A model generated the notes under the pieces. That model made no database searches. It was not told the origin of the DNA and saw only the letters and a program-made list of their open reading frames with translations. A stretch of DNA of 64,000 bases from contig CAZKXI010000006.1 of assembly GCA_964556755.1 (NCBI GenBank), positions 90,206-154,205 of the forward strand, read 5' to 3'. Below, one piece after another: positions 1 to 10,244 of this stretch. The number at the start of each line of letters is the position of its first letter. Positions within the stretch are counted from its first letter, which is position 1. The translations under genes and the position numbers were made by a program. This DNA comes from UBA4085 sp964556755 (GTDB lineage Bacteria; Acidobacteriota; Aminicenantia; Aminicenantales; UBA4085).

Positions 1-1
1 C

Positions 2-868
2 ACCCTGGCCTTCGGGACCGAGGACCGCGGTAAGCTCTATATCGTGGGCATGGGCACGGCCCCGGACCTGATCACCCTGCGGGCGATGGAAGCCGTCCGG
101 TCCGCCGACGTCATCGTCCTGCACGACGAGCAGGGGAATGAGGATTGGAAGCCGCTCATCGGAGCCAAGGAAGTCTGGATCCTGCCCCGCTATCGCTTCA
201 TCTACCTGGGCGTCAAGCCCGAGGCATTGGCCGAGGCCGAGGGTCGGGCCTTGGCCGAGGAGAACGACAAAGCCCGCGGGGACATGATCGCGAAGATCCG
301 CGGCGCCCTGGAGGCGGGCCGAACCGTGGCCGTCTTGGAGAGCGGCGACCCGACAATGTACGGCGTGACCTGGTACTTGGAAGCGCTGCCGCCCGACACC
401 CCTTCCGAGATCATCCCGGGAGTGGGGGCGCTGCAGGCCGCCGCGGCCGCCGTGAAGGCGAATCTTCCCTACGGCTGGGACACCAGCGCCGTCGTCATGA
501 CCATGGCCGACTGGGAAGGCCGGTCCGACGTCAACAAGAAGCTCATGGCCGCCGGCTCGACCATGGCCTTCTACACCATGCACCTCGACTACGGCAAGCT
601 GTTCGCCCAGCTGCGGCGCTTCTACCCGGCCGACACGCCCGTTGCGGTCGTCTCCTTCGCCGGCGACCGCGAGAAGCAGAAGGTCCAGCGCAGCACGGTC
701 GGCCGCTTCTTCCAAGACATCCGTCCGGCCGATCTGCCGGCCGACGCCCACATGCTCCTCGTCGGCAAGTTCCTGACGGCCGGACAAGCCCGCAAGGACG
801 GCCTGGAGAGCGGCCGGGCCTTCATCGAGAGCATGCGCTACCCGAACCGGGTCCCCAAGAAGGACTGA
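2..868 (+). CDS. Tetrapyrrole (SAM-dependent) methylase family protein, 5'-truncated
   Basis: The frame is open from base 2 to the TGA at 866-868, so the gene begins left of the window; a GTG at 44 is internal, because the family's N-terminal SAM-loop strand (LYIVGMGTAPDLITLRA) starts before it. A second family signature, ESGDPTMYG, and the EIIPGVGALQAAAA segment identify the tetrapyrrole methylase fold used for precorrin-4 C11 (CobM/CbiF) and related methylations in cobalamin synthesis. The exact substrate cannot be read from the sequence, and no other cobalamin gene is visible, so a corrin role is inference. It converges on the PHP gene, 15 bases away. Confidence 0.8.
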   Translation, partial: TLAFGTEDRGKLYIVGMGTAPDLITLRAMEAVRSADVIVLHDEQGNEDWKPLIGAKEVWILPRYRFIYLGVKPEALAEAEGRALAEENDKARGDMIAKIRGALEAGRTVAVLESGDPTMYGVTWYLEALPPDTPSEIIPGVGALQAAAAAVKANLPYGWDTSAVVMTMADWEGRSDVNKKLMAAGSTMAFYTMHLDYGKLFAQLRRFYPADTPVAVVSFAGDREKQKVQRSTVGRFFQDIRPADLPADAHMLLVGKFLTAGQARKDGLESGRAFIESMRYPNRVPKKD

Positions 869-883
869 GACCCGGCCCCGGCC

Positions 884-2020
884 TCAGCGGATCCGGCGCG
901 GCGTCTCGCCGCCGTCCCAAGTCAGCCGGATCTTGAGATTCTCCCCGTTGCCGGTGATGACGTTCTTGACCGTGTAGGCCAGAGGCCGGCCGGAGAGCTC
1001 CTTCTCGATCCGGACGTTGACCGAGCCGCCGGCCGGGAGGGTCATCCGGGACGGGGCGCCGGACGGGCCGTCGATCAGGACGAGCGGCAGATCGGAGCCG
1101 TTGGCGACGTTGAACCAGACGGCCTTGTCGTCGGAGTGATGCGGCCGGGATACCGTCACGGCGGCGGCGACAAGCGGCCGCACCAGCCCCTCGTCCCCCG
1201 TCAGCTGATCGCCGGCCCAGACCGCCGTGCGGCGGGCGAAGAGCGCCTCGCGCAGGGCGTCCAGGCTCCGCTCCTTGGCGAAGACCAGGGTCATGACCCG
1301 GTGCTTGTGCTCGGGCGGCAGGTACTGCTCGCTGACGGCGCCGTGGGCGTCGCTGTCGCCGAGAATGGCCAGCCTGTTGTCCCGGGCGAAGTCCAGGACC
1401 AGCGGATAGGCGCTGTGGTCGTTGTAATACTCGATGCCGTGCAGCCAGCCCCTGGCGATCCAGTCCTTGTGGAGGGGATACAGCTTGGGGATGCCGTCCG
1501 GCTCCTGCTGCTTCCAGCCGGGGTGGTTGTAGAAGACGAAGGCGCCCTGCCCGACGGCCGCCGCGACGGCGTCCCCCGGCTCGGGCGTGTCCAAGGCCGC
1601 CGCGTCGGTCAGAAAGATGGCGTTGATATGGCCGGGCGGCATGGCCCGGGTGATCTCGGCCCCGCGGATGAGGAGGACGCCCCTCTCGGCCGCCCTGTCC
1701 CGGGCGATCTCCCAGCCGGCCTCATGCCGGACAGGGACATAGTCCTTGTGGGGCAGATACTCCAGATGGTCGGTGATCGCCAAGGCGTCCAGGCCGTCGC
1801 GCCAGGCTTCCTCGACGCGCATCGTCGGCCACACGTCGCCGTCGGAGAAGATGGTGTGGGTGTGGAAGTCCGCTTTCAGGGTCAGGTAGCCCGGGATGTC
1901 GGGCATGCGGAGGGTCCGGCGCTGGCCCGCCAGGGGGGCGGCCGCCAGAAGCAGGAAAGCCGCCGCCGGGACGGCGAGCCGACGACGCATGGAGACAAAG
2001 GCCGGGGAGGAGATCTTCAT
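884..2020 (-). CDS. Secreted PHP-domain metal-dependent phosphoesterase
   Basis: A 378-residue protein with an N-terminal Sec signal (arginines followed by an Ala/Leu-rich core ending near LAGQ). PHP metal ligands are clear: DFHTHTIFSDG near the mature N-terminus, ITDHLEYLP, RGAEIT, YNHPGW and GDSDAHG. PHP enzymes hydrolyse phosphoesters with a metal cluster; the substrate is unknown. The last ~90 residues look like a beta-rich accessory domain. I chose the ATG at 2018-2020, preceded by a weak GGCGGG; a longer in-frame start at 2077 would run into the ftsH promoter region, and an internal ATG at 1990 would also leave a signal peptide. It is divergent from ftsH. Confidence 0.85.
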   Translation of the reverse strand: MKISSPAFVSMRRRLAVPAAAFLLLAAAPLAGQRRTLRMPDIPGYLTLKADFHTHTIFSDGDVWPTMRVEEAWRDGLDALAITDHLEYLPHKDYVPVRHEAGWEIARDRAAERGVLLIRGAEITRAMPPGHINAIFLTDAAALDTPEPGDAVAAAVGQGAFVFYNHPGWKQQEPDGIPKLYPLHKDWIARGWLHGIEYYNDHSAYPLVLDFARDNRLAILGDSDAHGAVSEQYLPPEHKHRVMTLVFAKERSLDALREALFARRTAVWAGDQLTGDEGLVRPLVAAAVTVSRPHHSDDKAVWFNVANGSDLPLVLIDGPSGAPSRMTLPAGGSVNVRIEKELSGRPLAYTVKNVITGNGENLKIRLTWDGGETPRRIR

Positions 2021-2070
2021 GCCCGCCAGTCTATGTCCGGCCGGAGTCGGCGTCAACCGCCCCGGACGTC

Positions 2071-2099
2071 TATACAAAACGGCGGCCTCATGCTATCAT
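2071..2099 (+). promoter_or_regulatory. Candidate sigma-70 promoter of the ftsH block
   Basis: TATACA at 2071-2076, a 17-base spacer, then TGCTATCAT (extended -10) at 2091-2099, 25 bases before the ftsH ATG. The TGCTATCATA string recurs exactly upstream of pdxJ. Confidence 0.6.
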
Positions 2100-2123
2100 A
2101 CAAGGTCAAAAGAGGCATGCCCC

Positions 2124-3980
<1,857 letters not shown>

Positions 3981-3983
3981 GAG

Positions 3984-4877
3984 GTGAGACGAGAAGCCCT
4001 TTTCCGGATCAAAGGCGCGGACAACCCGCTGTCCGCCCGGACCTGGATCATGGGCATCGTCAACGTCACCCCTGACTCCTTCTCGGACGGCGGGCTCCAC
4101 TTGGATCCCGGACGGGCCGTCGAGCGCGGCCTGGAGATGCTGGAGGAAGGGGCCGACATCCTGGATGTCGGGGGCGAGAGCACCCGGCCGGGGGCCGAGC
4201 CCGTCCCGGCGGAGGAAGAGCTGCGGCGCATCCTTCCCGTCGTCAAGGCCTTGCGGGCCGCCGCGCCGGCCTTGCTCTCGGTCGACACCTCCAAGGCCGA
4301 AGTGGCCGCGGCCGTCCTGGACGAGGGCGCCGACATCATCAACGACATCGACGCCGTCCGCTTGGAGCCCCGCCTGCTGCGGAGCGTCGCCGACGCGGGC
4401 GCGGGCTTGATCCTGATGCACATGAAAGGCACGCCCCGGACCATGCAGATCCAGCCCCACTACCAGGACGTCGTGGCCGAGGTGAGGGAGTTCCTCGGCC
4501 AGCGCTTGGACGTGGCCCAAGCCTACGGAGTCGCTCCGGAGTCGGTCGTGCTCGATCCCGGGATCGGATTCGGCAAGCGGCTGGAGGACAACCTGGTCCT
4601 CCTGCGGAGCCTGGACGGCCTGGCCGGGCTGGGCCGGCCTCTCCTGGTCGGCGTCTCGCGCAAGTCGTTTATCGGCAAGATCCTCAACGCCCAGCCCCAG
4701 GACCGCCTGGAAGGCACCATCGCCGCCTCGGTCCTGGCCCTGGCCGGAGGCGCCCACATCCTCCGCGTCCACGACGTCCGGGCCGTCAAGCGGGCGGCCC
4801 TGGTCGCCGACGCCATCCTCGCCGGCGAGCCCTCCGCCCCGCCGGGCGAGCGACGGGAGCCGCGCTATGCTCAATGA
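3984..4877 (+). CDS. folP: Dihydropteroate synthase
   Basis: A 297-residue enzyme that condenses pABA with dihydropterin pyrophosphate in folate synthesis. Both family signatures are present: NVTPDSFSDGG near residue 28 and DVGGESTRPGA near residue 61; the pterin-binding LDPGIGFGK and the SRKSFIGK loop also match. The GTG start lies three bases after the ftsH stop, so translation is probably coupled; its SD is poorly spaced, and no better start precedes the conserved N-terminus. Its 3' end overlaps cdaA by 11 bases. The ftsH-folP linkage is common in bacteria. Confidence 0.95.
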   Translation: MRREALFRIKGADNPLSARTWIMGIVNVTPDSFSDGGLHLDPGRAVERGLEMLEEGADILDVGGESTRPGAEPVPAEEELRRILPVVKALRAAAPALLSVDTSKAEVAAAVLDEGADIINDIDAVRLEPRLLRSVADAGAGLILMHMKGTPRTMQIQPHYQDVVAEVREFLGQRLDVAQAYGVAPESVVLDPGIGFGKRLEDNLVLLRSLDGLAGLGRPLLVGVSRKSFIGKILNAQPQDRLEGTIAASVLALAGGAHILRVHDVRAVKRAALVADAILAGEPSAPPGERREPRYAQ

Positions 4878-5637
4878 CGTCCTCAACGCCCTGCACCGGT
4901 TCAACCTGGTCGACTTCCTGGACATCCTGGTCGTCGCCTTTCTCATCTACGTCTTCCTCCTGCTGATCAAGAGCACCCGGGCCTATCCCATGGCGGTGGG
5001 CATCGGCTTCGTCGGCCTGCTGCTGCTGGTGACCCGCTGGGGCCGTCTCAACGTCTCCAACTGGGTCCTGCAGAACCTGGCCAGCTACTTGATCATCGCC
5101 GTCATCGTCCTGTTCCAGGCCGAGATCCGCCGCTTCCTGACCGGGCTGGGGTCGCGCTCCTTCCGCAAGCCGCTGGCCATCCGCTCGCTGCAGGACAAGG
5201 CCGAGGACCTGCGCATGGCCGTGGACTACATGGCCCAGCGCAAGATCGGGGCCCTGGTCGCGATCGAGAATGAGATCTCCCTGGCCAACTACGCCGACCG
5301 CGGGATCAAGATCGAGGCGATCCTGTCCAAGGACCTCCTGGTCAGCCTGTTCTTCCCCCATTCGCCGATGCACGACGGGGCCGTCCTGGTACGCGGCGGG
5401 ACGGTAGTCGCGGCCGGCTGCCTGCTGCCCTTGCCGGCGGTCCACAACCTCGGCGCCGACGCCCAGACCCGGACCCGCCACCTGGCCGCCATCGGGCTGT
5501 CGCAGGAGACGGACGCGGCCGTGGTCGTGGTCTCCGAGGAGACCGGCGGCATCTCCCTGGCCCTGCGCGGCGTGCTCCAGTCCATGCCCGACGCCGACGC
5601 CCTCAAGGACAAGCTTCTCGAATACCTCCAGAGATGA
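4867..5637 (+). CDS. cdaA: Membrane diadenylate cyclase (c-di-AMP synthase) CdaA
   Basis: A 256-residue protein with three N-terminal membrane helices (about residues 12-75) followed by a DAC domain that makes c-di-AMP from two ATP. The DGA motif is at 170-172 within HDGAVLVRGG. The second motif, usually RHR, reads RHL at 204-206 (RTRHLAAIGLS). The ETGGISLAL segment is conserved. It overlaps folP and is followed four bases later by ybbR, the usual cdaA-cdaR-glmM order, in which CdaR and GlmM modulate the cyclase in Firmicutes. The RHL variant is discussed as a finding. Confidence 0.93.
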   Translation: MLNDVLNALHRFNLVDFLDILVVAFLIYVFLLLIKSTRAYPMAVGIGFVGLLLLVTRWGRLNVSNWVLQNLASYLIIAVIVLFQAEIRRFLTGLGSRSFRKPLAIRSLQDKAEDLRMAVDYMAQRKIGALVAIENEISLANYADRGIKIEAILSKDLLVSLFFPHSPMHDGAVLVRGGTVVAAGCLLPLPAVHNLGADAQTRTRHLAAIGLSQETDAAVVVVSEETGGISLALRGVLQSMPDADALKDKLLEYLQR

Positions 5638-5641
5638 GACC

Positions 5642-6298
5642 ATGCTCAAGGACCTGATCACCCGCAACGGACTCCTCAAGCTGCTGTCCTTCGTCCTGGC
5701 CGTCGTCCTCTGGATCACCCTGATCCCGGAGGAGAAGACCTTCGGCGAGCGGACCTTGGCCGTCCCCCTGGAGACGCGCAACATCCCGCCGGACATGGAG
5801 CTGGTGGAGAAGTCCGTCTCGATCGTCGACGTCACCGTTCAGGCCACCAACCGGCTGCTGGGCCAGATCACGGCCAACGACCTGACCGCCGTCCTGGACC
5901 TCAAGAACGCCGCGGCCGGGCAGGAGGACTACGCCCTGGACGCCTCCATGGTCGTCGTCCCGCCCAACGTCAAGGCGGTGCGCGTCTACCCGACCAAGGC
6001 GCCCATCAAGCTGGAGCCGGCCAGCGAGATCGAGATGGCCGTGGCGGTCTCGATCCAGGGCCAGGTCAAGGAAGGGTACCGCATCGAGTCCTATGAAGTG
6101 GCGCCCAGCAAGGTCAAGGTCCGGGGCCCGGCCAGCAAGTTCCGGCCGCGCGACGGGCTGCGGACGGGGCCGGTGGTCGTGGACGGACTGGCGGAGCCGT
6201 TCGAGATCGAGACGGACATCCTCCTGCCGCGGCCCGATCTGCGCCTCGCCAACGGAACGGCCAAGGCCCGGGTCCGGGTGTCGATCGTCAAGAAGTGA
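5642..6298 (+). CDS. YbbR-like (CdaR) membrane-anchored protein
   Basis: A 218-residue protein: one N-terminal membrane helix (LLKLLSFVLAVVLWITLIP) followed by two YbbR-type repeats outside the membrane (from about VPLETRNIPP, and again from MAVAVSIQGQVKEGY). In Firmicutes, CdaR binds and regulates the CdaA cyclase encoded next to it. Position immediately after cdaA and before glmM supports the same role. Two repeats rather than the four found in some Firmicutes make it a short family member. Confidence 0.85.
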   Translation: MLKDLITRNGLLKLLSFVLAVVLWITLIPEEKTFGERTLAVPLETRNIPPDMELVEKSVSIVDVTVQATNRLLGQITANDLTAVLDLKNAAAGQEDYALDASMVVVPPNVKAVRVYPTKAPIKLEPASEIEMAVAVSIQGQVKEGYRIESYEVAPSKVKVRGPASKFRPRDGLRTGPVVVDGLAEPFEIETDILLPRPDLRLANGTAKARVRVSIVKK

Positions 6299-6356
6299 GG
6301 GCCGGCCCGATCCGCCCGCTCTGGCCGTAGCCGTAGCCGGGGCCGGGCGCATCCGC

Positions 6357-6362
6357 TATAAT
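6357..6362 (+). promoter_or_regulatory. -10 box (TATAAT) upstream of glmM
   Basis: A perfect TATAAT sits 25 bases before the glmM ATG in an otherwise GC-rich 88-base intergenic space. No convincing -35 is visible. It suggests glmM has its own promoter besides read-through from ybbR. Confidence 0.5.
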
Positions 6363-6386
6363 CCCACCGGAGAAAGAGACTCCGCT

Positions 6387-7775
6387 ATGAAAACGCTCTT
6401 CGGGACCGACGGCATCCGGGCCGTGGCCGGCGAATATCCCCTTGATGCGGCCTGCGTGGCCGAGCTGGGCCGCTCCCTGGTCGGGCTGCTGAAGCGGGAG
6501 GGGCTGCCGCCCGAGATCCTGGTCGGACGCGACACCCGGGAGTCGGGCGAGTGGATCGAGGCGGCCTTCCTGCGCGGCATCGCCGACGGGGGCGGCGCGG
6601 GGCACAGCGCCGGGGTCATCCCGACCTCGGGCGTCGCCTACCTGACCATGAGCAACGACTTCTCGGCCGGGGCGGTCATCTCGGCCTCCCACAATCCCTA
6701 CCGCGACAACGGCATCAAGATCTTCTCCCATCGCGGCTTCAAGATCCCCGACGCGTGGGAGGAGGCGCTGGAGGCGCCGCTGCTGAGGCGCGGGACGGCC
6801 GGGACGGAAGACGGGGCCGGCCACGGGACCGAGCCGCGGGCCGATGGGGAGGCCGGAGGGCGGGTCGAGCGGCGGCTGATCGACCAGTACGAGCGCTTCC
6901 TGGCCGGGCGGCCGGCCGCACGGCGGCGGAGCGAGCCCTACAAGATCGTACTGGACTGCGCCAATGGGGCCGCCTCGCGCATCGCCCCGGAAGTCTTTCG
7001 GGCGGCCGGCTGCCGGGTCATCGCCATCCACGCCGGGCCGGACGGCCGCAACATCAACGCCGGCTGCGGAACGCTCCACCCCCGGAGCCTGGCCGAGGCG
7101 GTCGTCCGGGAGAGGGCCGACCTGGGCGTGGCCTATGACGGCGACGCGGACCGGGCCCTATGGTCGGACGCGGCCGGGCGTCTGCTCAACGGCGACCACA
7201 CCCTGTTCGGGCTGGCCCGCTTCATGGCCGGCCGGGGGACGCTGAAGGCCGGCGCGGTCGTAGCCACCAGCATGAGCAACCTGGGCCTGGAGAAGGCTCT
7301 GGCGAAGCTGGGGCTGGATCTGGTCCGGACTCGGGTCGGGGATAAGTACGTCCTGGAGAAGATGCTCGAGCTGGGGGCCAACCTGGGCGGCGAGCGCTCC
7401 GGCCACACCATCCTGCTCGACGATTGTCCGACCGGGGACGGCATCCTGACCAGCCTGCGGGTCTTGGAGGCCATGGACGCGGCCGGGGTGGGGCTGGACG
7501 GGCTGACGGCCGGGCTTGTCGAATTTCCCCAGGTCCTGCTCAATGTCCGGGTCAAGGCCAAGCCCGAGCTGGCCGGCCTTCCGGAAGTGGCGGCCGCCGT
7601 GGCCGAAGTCGAGCGGGCCGTCGCCGGCCGGGGCCGGCTGGATGTGCGCTACAGCGGGACCGAGCCGCTGGCCCGGGTCATGCTGGAGGGCGAGGACCAG
7701 GCCGAAGTCGAAGCCCTGGCCGGCCGCATCGCCGACGCTATCCGGCGCGCCATCGGCGCCCCCGACCAGAAATAG
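6387..7775 (+). CDS. glmM: Phosphoglucosamine mutase
   Basis: A 462-residue alpha-D-phosphohexomutase that converts glucosamine-6-P to glucosamine-1-P for peptidoglycan and LPS precursors. Motifs: FGTDGIRA at the N-terminus, the phosphoserine loop ISASHNPYRDNGIK with catalytic Ser at ~101, the metal loop DGDADR, the sugar-binding GERSGH, and RYSGTEPLARVM near the C-terminus. The insert with EDGAGHGTEPRADGEAGG (about residues 138-155) looks like a flexible linker. SD AGAAAGAG precedes the ATG. The TAG stop lies inside the left inverted repeat of the downstream 256-bp element, so the original C-terminus may have been altered. Confidence 0.95.
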   Translation: MKTLFGTDGIRAVAGEYPLDAACVAELGRSLVGLLKREGLPPEILVGRDTRESGEWIEAAFLRGIADGGGAGHSAGVIPTSGVAYLTMSNDFSAGAVISASHNPYRDNGIKIFSHRGFKIPDAWEEALEAPLLRRGTAGTEDGAGHGTEPRADGEAGGRVERRLIDQYERFLAGRPAARRRSEPYKIVLDCANGAASRIAPEVFRAAGCRVIAIHAGPDGRNINAGCGTLHPRSLAEAVVRERADLGVAYDGDADRALWSDAAGRLLNGDHTLFGLARFMAGRGTLKAGAVVATSMSNLGLEKALAKLGLDLVRTRVGDKYVLEKMLELGANLGGERSGHTILLDDCPTGDGILTSLRVLEAMDAAGVGLDGLTAGLVEFPQVLLNVRVKAKPELAGLPEVAAAVAEVERAVAGRGRLDVRYSGTEPLARVMLEGEDQAEVEALAGRIADAIRRAIGAPDQK

Positions 7776-8025
7776 GGGTACAGTATACGTAATTCCCTAT
7801 TTTCTTTTACTCACCACCCCGTTGCTAATGGCTCGACGATAGCAACAGGTCCATCTCTCCTATCGGGAGGCATCGATTAGAATAATTCGGTGAGCAGTAT
7901 GACCCGCCTGGTGAGCAATCTCCGCTCAACAACCGGATCGGAACCTGCCTCAAGCCGCGAGAGATCGCGCCGAGAATGGTTTGGCACGATAGAAATTGGG
8001 AATTACGTATACTGTACCCCTATTT
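7770..8025. repeat. 256-bp non-coding element with perfect 28-bp terminal inverted repeats
   Basis: Bases 7770-7797 and 7998-8025 are perfect reverse complements (28 of 28), beginning AAATAGGGGTACAG. The interior (~200 bases) is less GC-rich than its surroundings and has no credible gene. This resembles a MITE or a REP-type element mobilised in trans by a transposase such as a RAYT; no transposase is in the window. The left repeat supplies the glmM stop; the right repeat ends just before the pdxJ promoter. The right repeat is related to the end at ~15670-15695. Confidence 0.85.
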
Positions 8026-8032
8026 ACGGGTC

Positions 8033-8041
8033 TGCTATCAT
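8033..8041 (+). promoter_or_regulatory. Extended -10 box of pdxJ
   Basis: TGCTATCAT lies 17 bases before the pdxJ start and immediately after the repeat element. It is identical to the extended -10 before ftsH. AGGAG follows as the SD. Confidence 0.55.
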
Positions 8042-8058
8042 AGACTCAGGAGTCACCC

Positions 8059-8781
8059 ATGCGCCTATCCGTCAACGTCGACCACTTCGCCACTCTCCGC
8101 CAGGCCCGCCGCTCCAACGAGCCGGAGCCGGTCCTGGCCGCCCTGCTGGCCGAGCAGGCCGGGGCCGACGGCGTCACGGCCCATATCCGGGGCGACCGCC
8201 GTCACATCAACGAGCGGGACCTCAAGCTCCTGAGGGCCCTGATCAAGACCAAGCTGACCGTCGAGATGGCGGCCACCGACGAGATGAAGGGCGTGGCTCT
8301 GGCCATCCGGCCGGACGTCGTCTGCCTGGTGCCCGAGAGGCCCGAGGAGCTGACGACCACAGGCGGCCTGGATGTCGCCGCCAACCGCAAGGCGCTGGGA
8401 CCGCACGCCGCGGCGCTGGCCAAGGCCGGCATCCGGGTCTGCGTCTTCGTCGACCCCGAGCCGCGCCAGATCACGGCCGTGGCCGGCCTGGGCATCCCCC
8501 AGATCGAGCTCCACACGGGCCTGTACGCCAAGGCCGGGAAGGCGGCGGCCCGTGAGAAGGCCCTGGCGGATGTGCGCAAGGCGGCCGCCTGGGGGGCCAA
8601 GCACGGCTTGGAGGTAACGGCCGGACACGACATCGACTACCGCAACGCCGGGCCGGTTGTGGCCATCCCCCAGATCAGCGAGCTGAGCATCGGCTTCGCT
8701 ATCGTGGCCAGGGCCGCCATCGTCGGGATCGGTCAGGCCGTCCGGGAGATGAGCGACCTCCTCAAAGGGGTCAGGTCTTAA
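8059..8781 (+). CDS. pdxJ: Pyridoxine 5'-phosphate synthase
   Basis: A 240-residue TIM-barrel enzyme of normal length that joins 3-amino-1-phosphohydroxyacetone phosphate and deoxyxylulose-5-P to form pyridoxine 5'-phosphate. Recognisable parts are RLSVNVDHFATLRQARR at the N-terminus, GADGVTAHIRGDRRHI, TVEMAATDEM, VCLVPERPEELTTTGGLDV, ELHTGLYA and VTAGHDIDYRN. SD AGGAG precedes the ATG. The last residues (KGVRS) and the TAA stop are encoded by the repeat sequence at 8765-8789. Confidence 0.96.
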   Translation: MRLSVNVDHFATLRQARRSNEPEPVLAALLAEQAGADGVTAHIRGDRRHINERDLKLLRALIKTKLTVEMAATDEMKGVALAIRPDVVCLVPERPEELTTTGGLDVAANRKALGPHAAALAKAGIRVCVFVDPEPRQITAVAGLGIPQIELHTGLYAKAGKAAAREKALADVRKAAAWGAKHGLEVTAGHDIDYRNAGPVVAIPQISELSIGFAIVARAAIVGIGQAVREMSDLLKGVRS

Positions 8782-8789
8782 GATTCAAG
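8765..8789 (+). repeat. Solo copy of the GGGGTCAGGTCTTAAG repeat end
   Basis: The 20-mer at 8767-8786 recurs exactly at 15434-15453, and a variant forms both arms of the 101-bp palindromic element at 25174-25274. No inverted partner was seen in the 50 bases that follow. It overlaps the last codons and stop of pdxJ. Confidence 0.8.
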
Positions 8790-8840
8790 CTTTCGCGGGG
8801 CTTAACGGGCCCAGATGACTCGGATGGGACGGAAAAGGCC

Positions 8841-10070
8841 ATGGACATTTCGATCAATCCGCTCCGTCTGAGGGAGAGCCTCGAGGAGCTGGCTCAGATC
8901 GGGCGTGATCCGCAGGGCGGCCTCTCCCGGCCGGCGCTCGGTCCGGCCGACCGGGAAGCCCGGGCTTGGCTGAGGGGCCGGTTCGAAGCGGCCGGCCTGC
9001 GCTATCGCTGCGACGGAGCGGGCAATCAATTCGGCTTCTCGGGGGAGGGCGCCCCGGTCGTTATGGCCGGCTCTCACCTCGACACGGTCCGCAACGGCGG
9101 CGCTTTTGACGGCGCAGCGGGCGTTTTGGCCGCTTTGGAGGCCGTTCAGAGCCTACGAGAGGCCGGACTGAAACCGGCTAAGCCGTTGGCGGTCGCGTCC
9201 TTCACCGACGAGGAAGGCAGCCTGGCCGGCGATTTTCTCGGAAGCCGGGCCTTTACCGGCACCCTGGACCGGGAGCTCCTGGCGGGAGCGGTCGCGGCGC
9301 CTGGATCGCCGGTCGCCGAGGCCCTCGCCGCAGCGGGGCTGTCGATGGAAAGCGTCCTGGGCGCGGCGGCGGAGGCCTTCCCGGTCGCGGCTTTCCTCGA
9401 GCTTCATGTGGAACAGGGCCCGGTCCTCGACGACGAGGGGGTCCCCGTCGGGCTGGTTGACGTCATCTCCGGCAAGCGCTATTGGGCGTGCACCTTCCAG
9501 GGCGAGGCGGGGCACGCCGGAACCGTGCCGCTGGAGCTGCGCCGCGATGCGCTCTTGGGCCTGGCCGACTTTGCCCTGCGGGCGACCCGGCACGTCGCGA
9601 CCCGTCACTATGGAAGCCTCGTCACCGTCGGGAGAGCCCAGATCCAGCCCGGAATCTTCTCCGTCATCCCGGAGCGGGCCGACTTCTCGCTCGATTACCG
9701 CAGCCGGTCGCCGGAGGCGCTGGCGGCTCTCGACGCCGAGCTGAGGGACTTGGCCGGGGAGATCGCGGCCACGAGAGGCCTGAAGTTCGGGTCCCGGCTC
9801 ATCGACGCCACGCATCCCGTGATCGTGCCGGAGAGCCTGCGCTCCATCTTGAAGAGCGCCTGCGCGGCCCGGGGCTATGGGCACCTGGACCTGCCCAGCG
9901 GGGCCGGACACGATGCCCAGATCCTGGCCGCCGTGGCGCCGACCGCGATGATCTTCGTCCCGAGCCCGGACGGGATCAGCCACGCGCCCGAGGAATCGCT
10001 CCGTTGGGACGATCTGGAGAAGGGCGCCAACATCCTCCTCGACGCCCTCATCGCTCTTGCCCAGAATTAG
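8841..10070 (+). CDS. M20-family amidohydrolase (N-carbamoyl-amino-acid hydrolase / allantoate amidohydrolase type)
   Basis: A 409-residue zinc-dependent amidase. Metal-site motifs: GSHLDTVRNGGAFDG with His ~79, ASFTDEEGS, LELHVEQGPVLDDEG and the late SGAGHDAQ. The family cleaves carbamoyl or ureido groups from amino acids, allantoate or ureidoglycolate; which one is not readable here. No hydantoinase or purine-catabolism gene is nearby, so nitrogen scavenging from N-carbamoyl amino acids is only an inference. The TAG stop lies inside a repeat end (TTAGCAGACACA). Confidence 0.88.
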   Translation: MDISINPLRLRESLEELAQIGRDPQGGLSRPALGPADREARAWLRGRFEAAGLRYRCDGAGNQFGFSGEGAPVVMAGSHLDTVRNGGAFDGAAGVLAALEAVQSLREAGLKPAKPLAVASFTDEEGSLAGDFLGSRAFTGTLDRELLAGAVAAPGSPVAEALAAAGLSMESVLGAAAEAFPVAAFLELHVEQGPVLDDEGVPVGLVDVISGKRYWACTFQGEAGHAGTVPLELRRDALLGLADFALRATRHVATRHYGSLVTVGRAQIQPGIFSVIPERADFSLDYRSRSPEALAALDAELRDLAGEIAATRGLKFGSRLIDATHPVIVPESLRSILKSACAARGYGHLDLPSGAGHDAQILAAVAPTAMIFVPSPDGISHAPEESLRWDDLEKGANILLDALIALAQN

Positions 10071-10234
10071 CAGACACATACGAATTCCGCTGCTCATCAG
10101 CTTTTCTCCAATCTGATACTGACGTTTCTTATCGGACTGGCTCAAACGACAAGGCCAACGAATTCGAGCATGATGAAAACGAATACTGAGCCAGTCTTGA
10201 GATGAATACTTTGTCAATTCACCGAAGGGTTCGG
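10068..10234. repeat. Non-coding repeat-like region with inverted repeats
   Basis: This 170-base intergenic stretch begins with TTAGCAGACACATACGAATT, related to sequences at 20211 and 60870, and contains a perfect 10-bp inverted repeat, GACTGGCTCA at 10135-10144 and TGAGCCAGTC at 10187-10196. It is clearly less GC-rich than its surroundings. No credible ORF is present. It lies between convergent genes. Confidence 0.5.
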
Positions 10235-10244
10235 TATGAGCCTG

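Noticed and set aside
7981..7999. TTGGCACGATAGAAATTG considered as a sigma-54 promoter on the plus strand
   Set aside because: The base pair after the ten-base spacer is not GC, so the -12 element is missing; it lies inside the repeat element.
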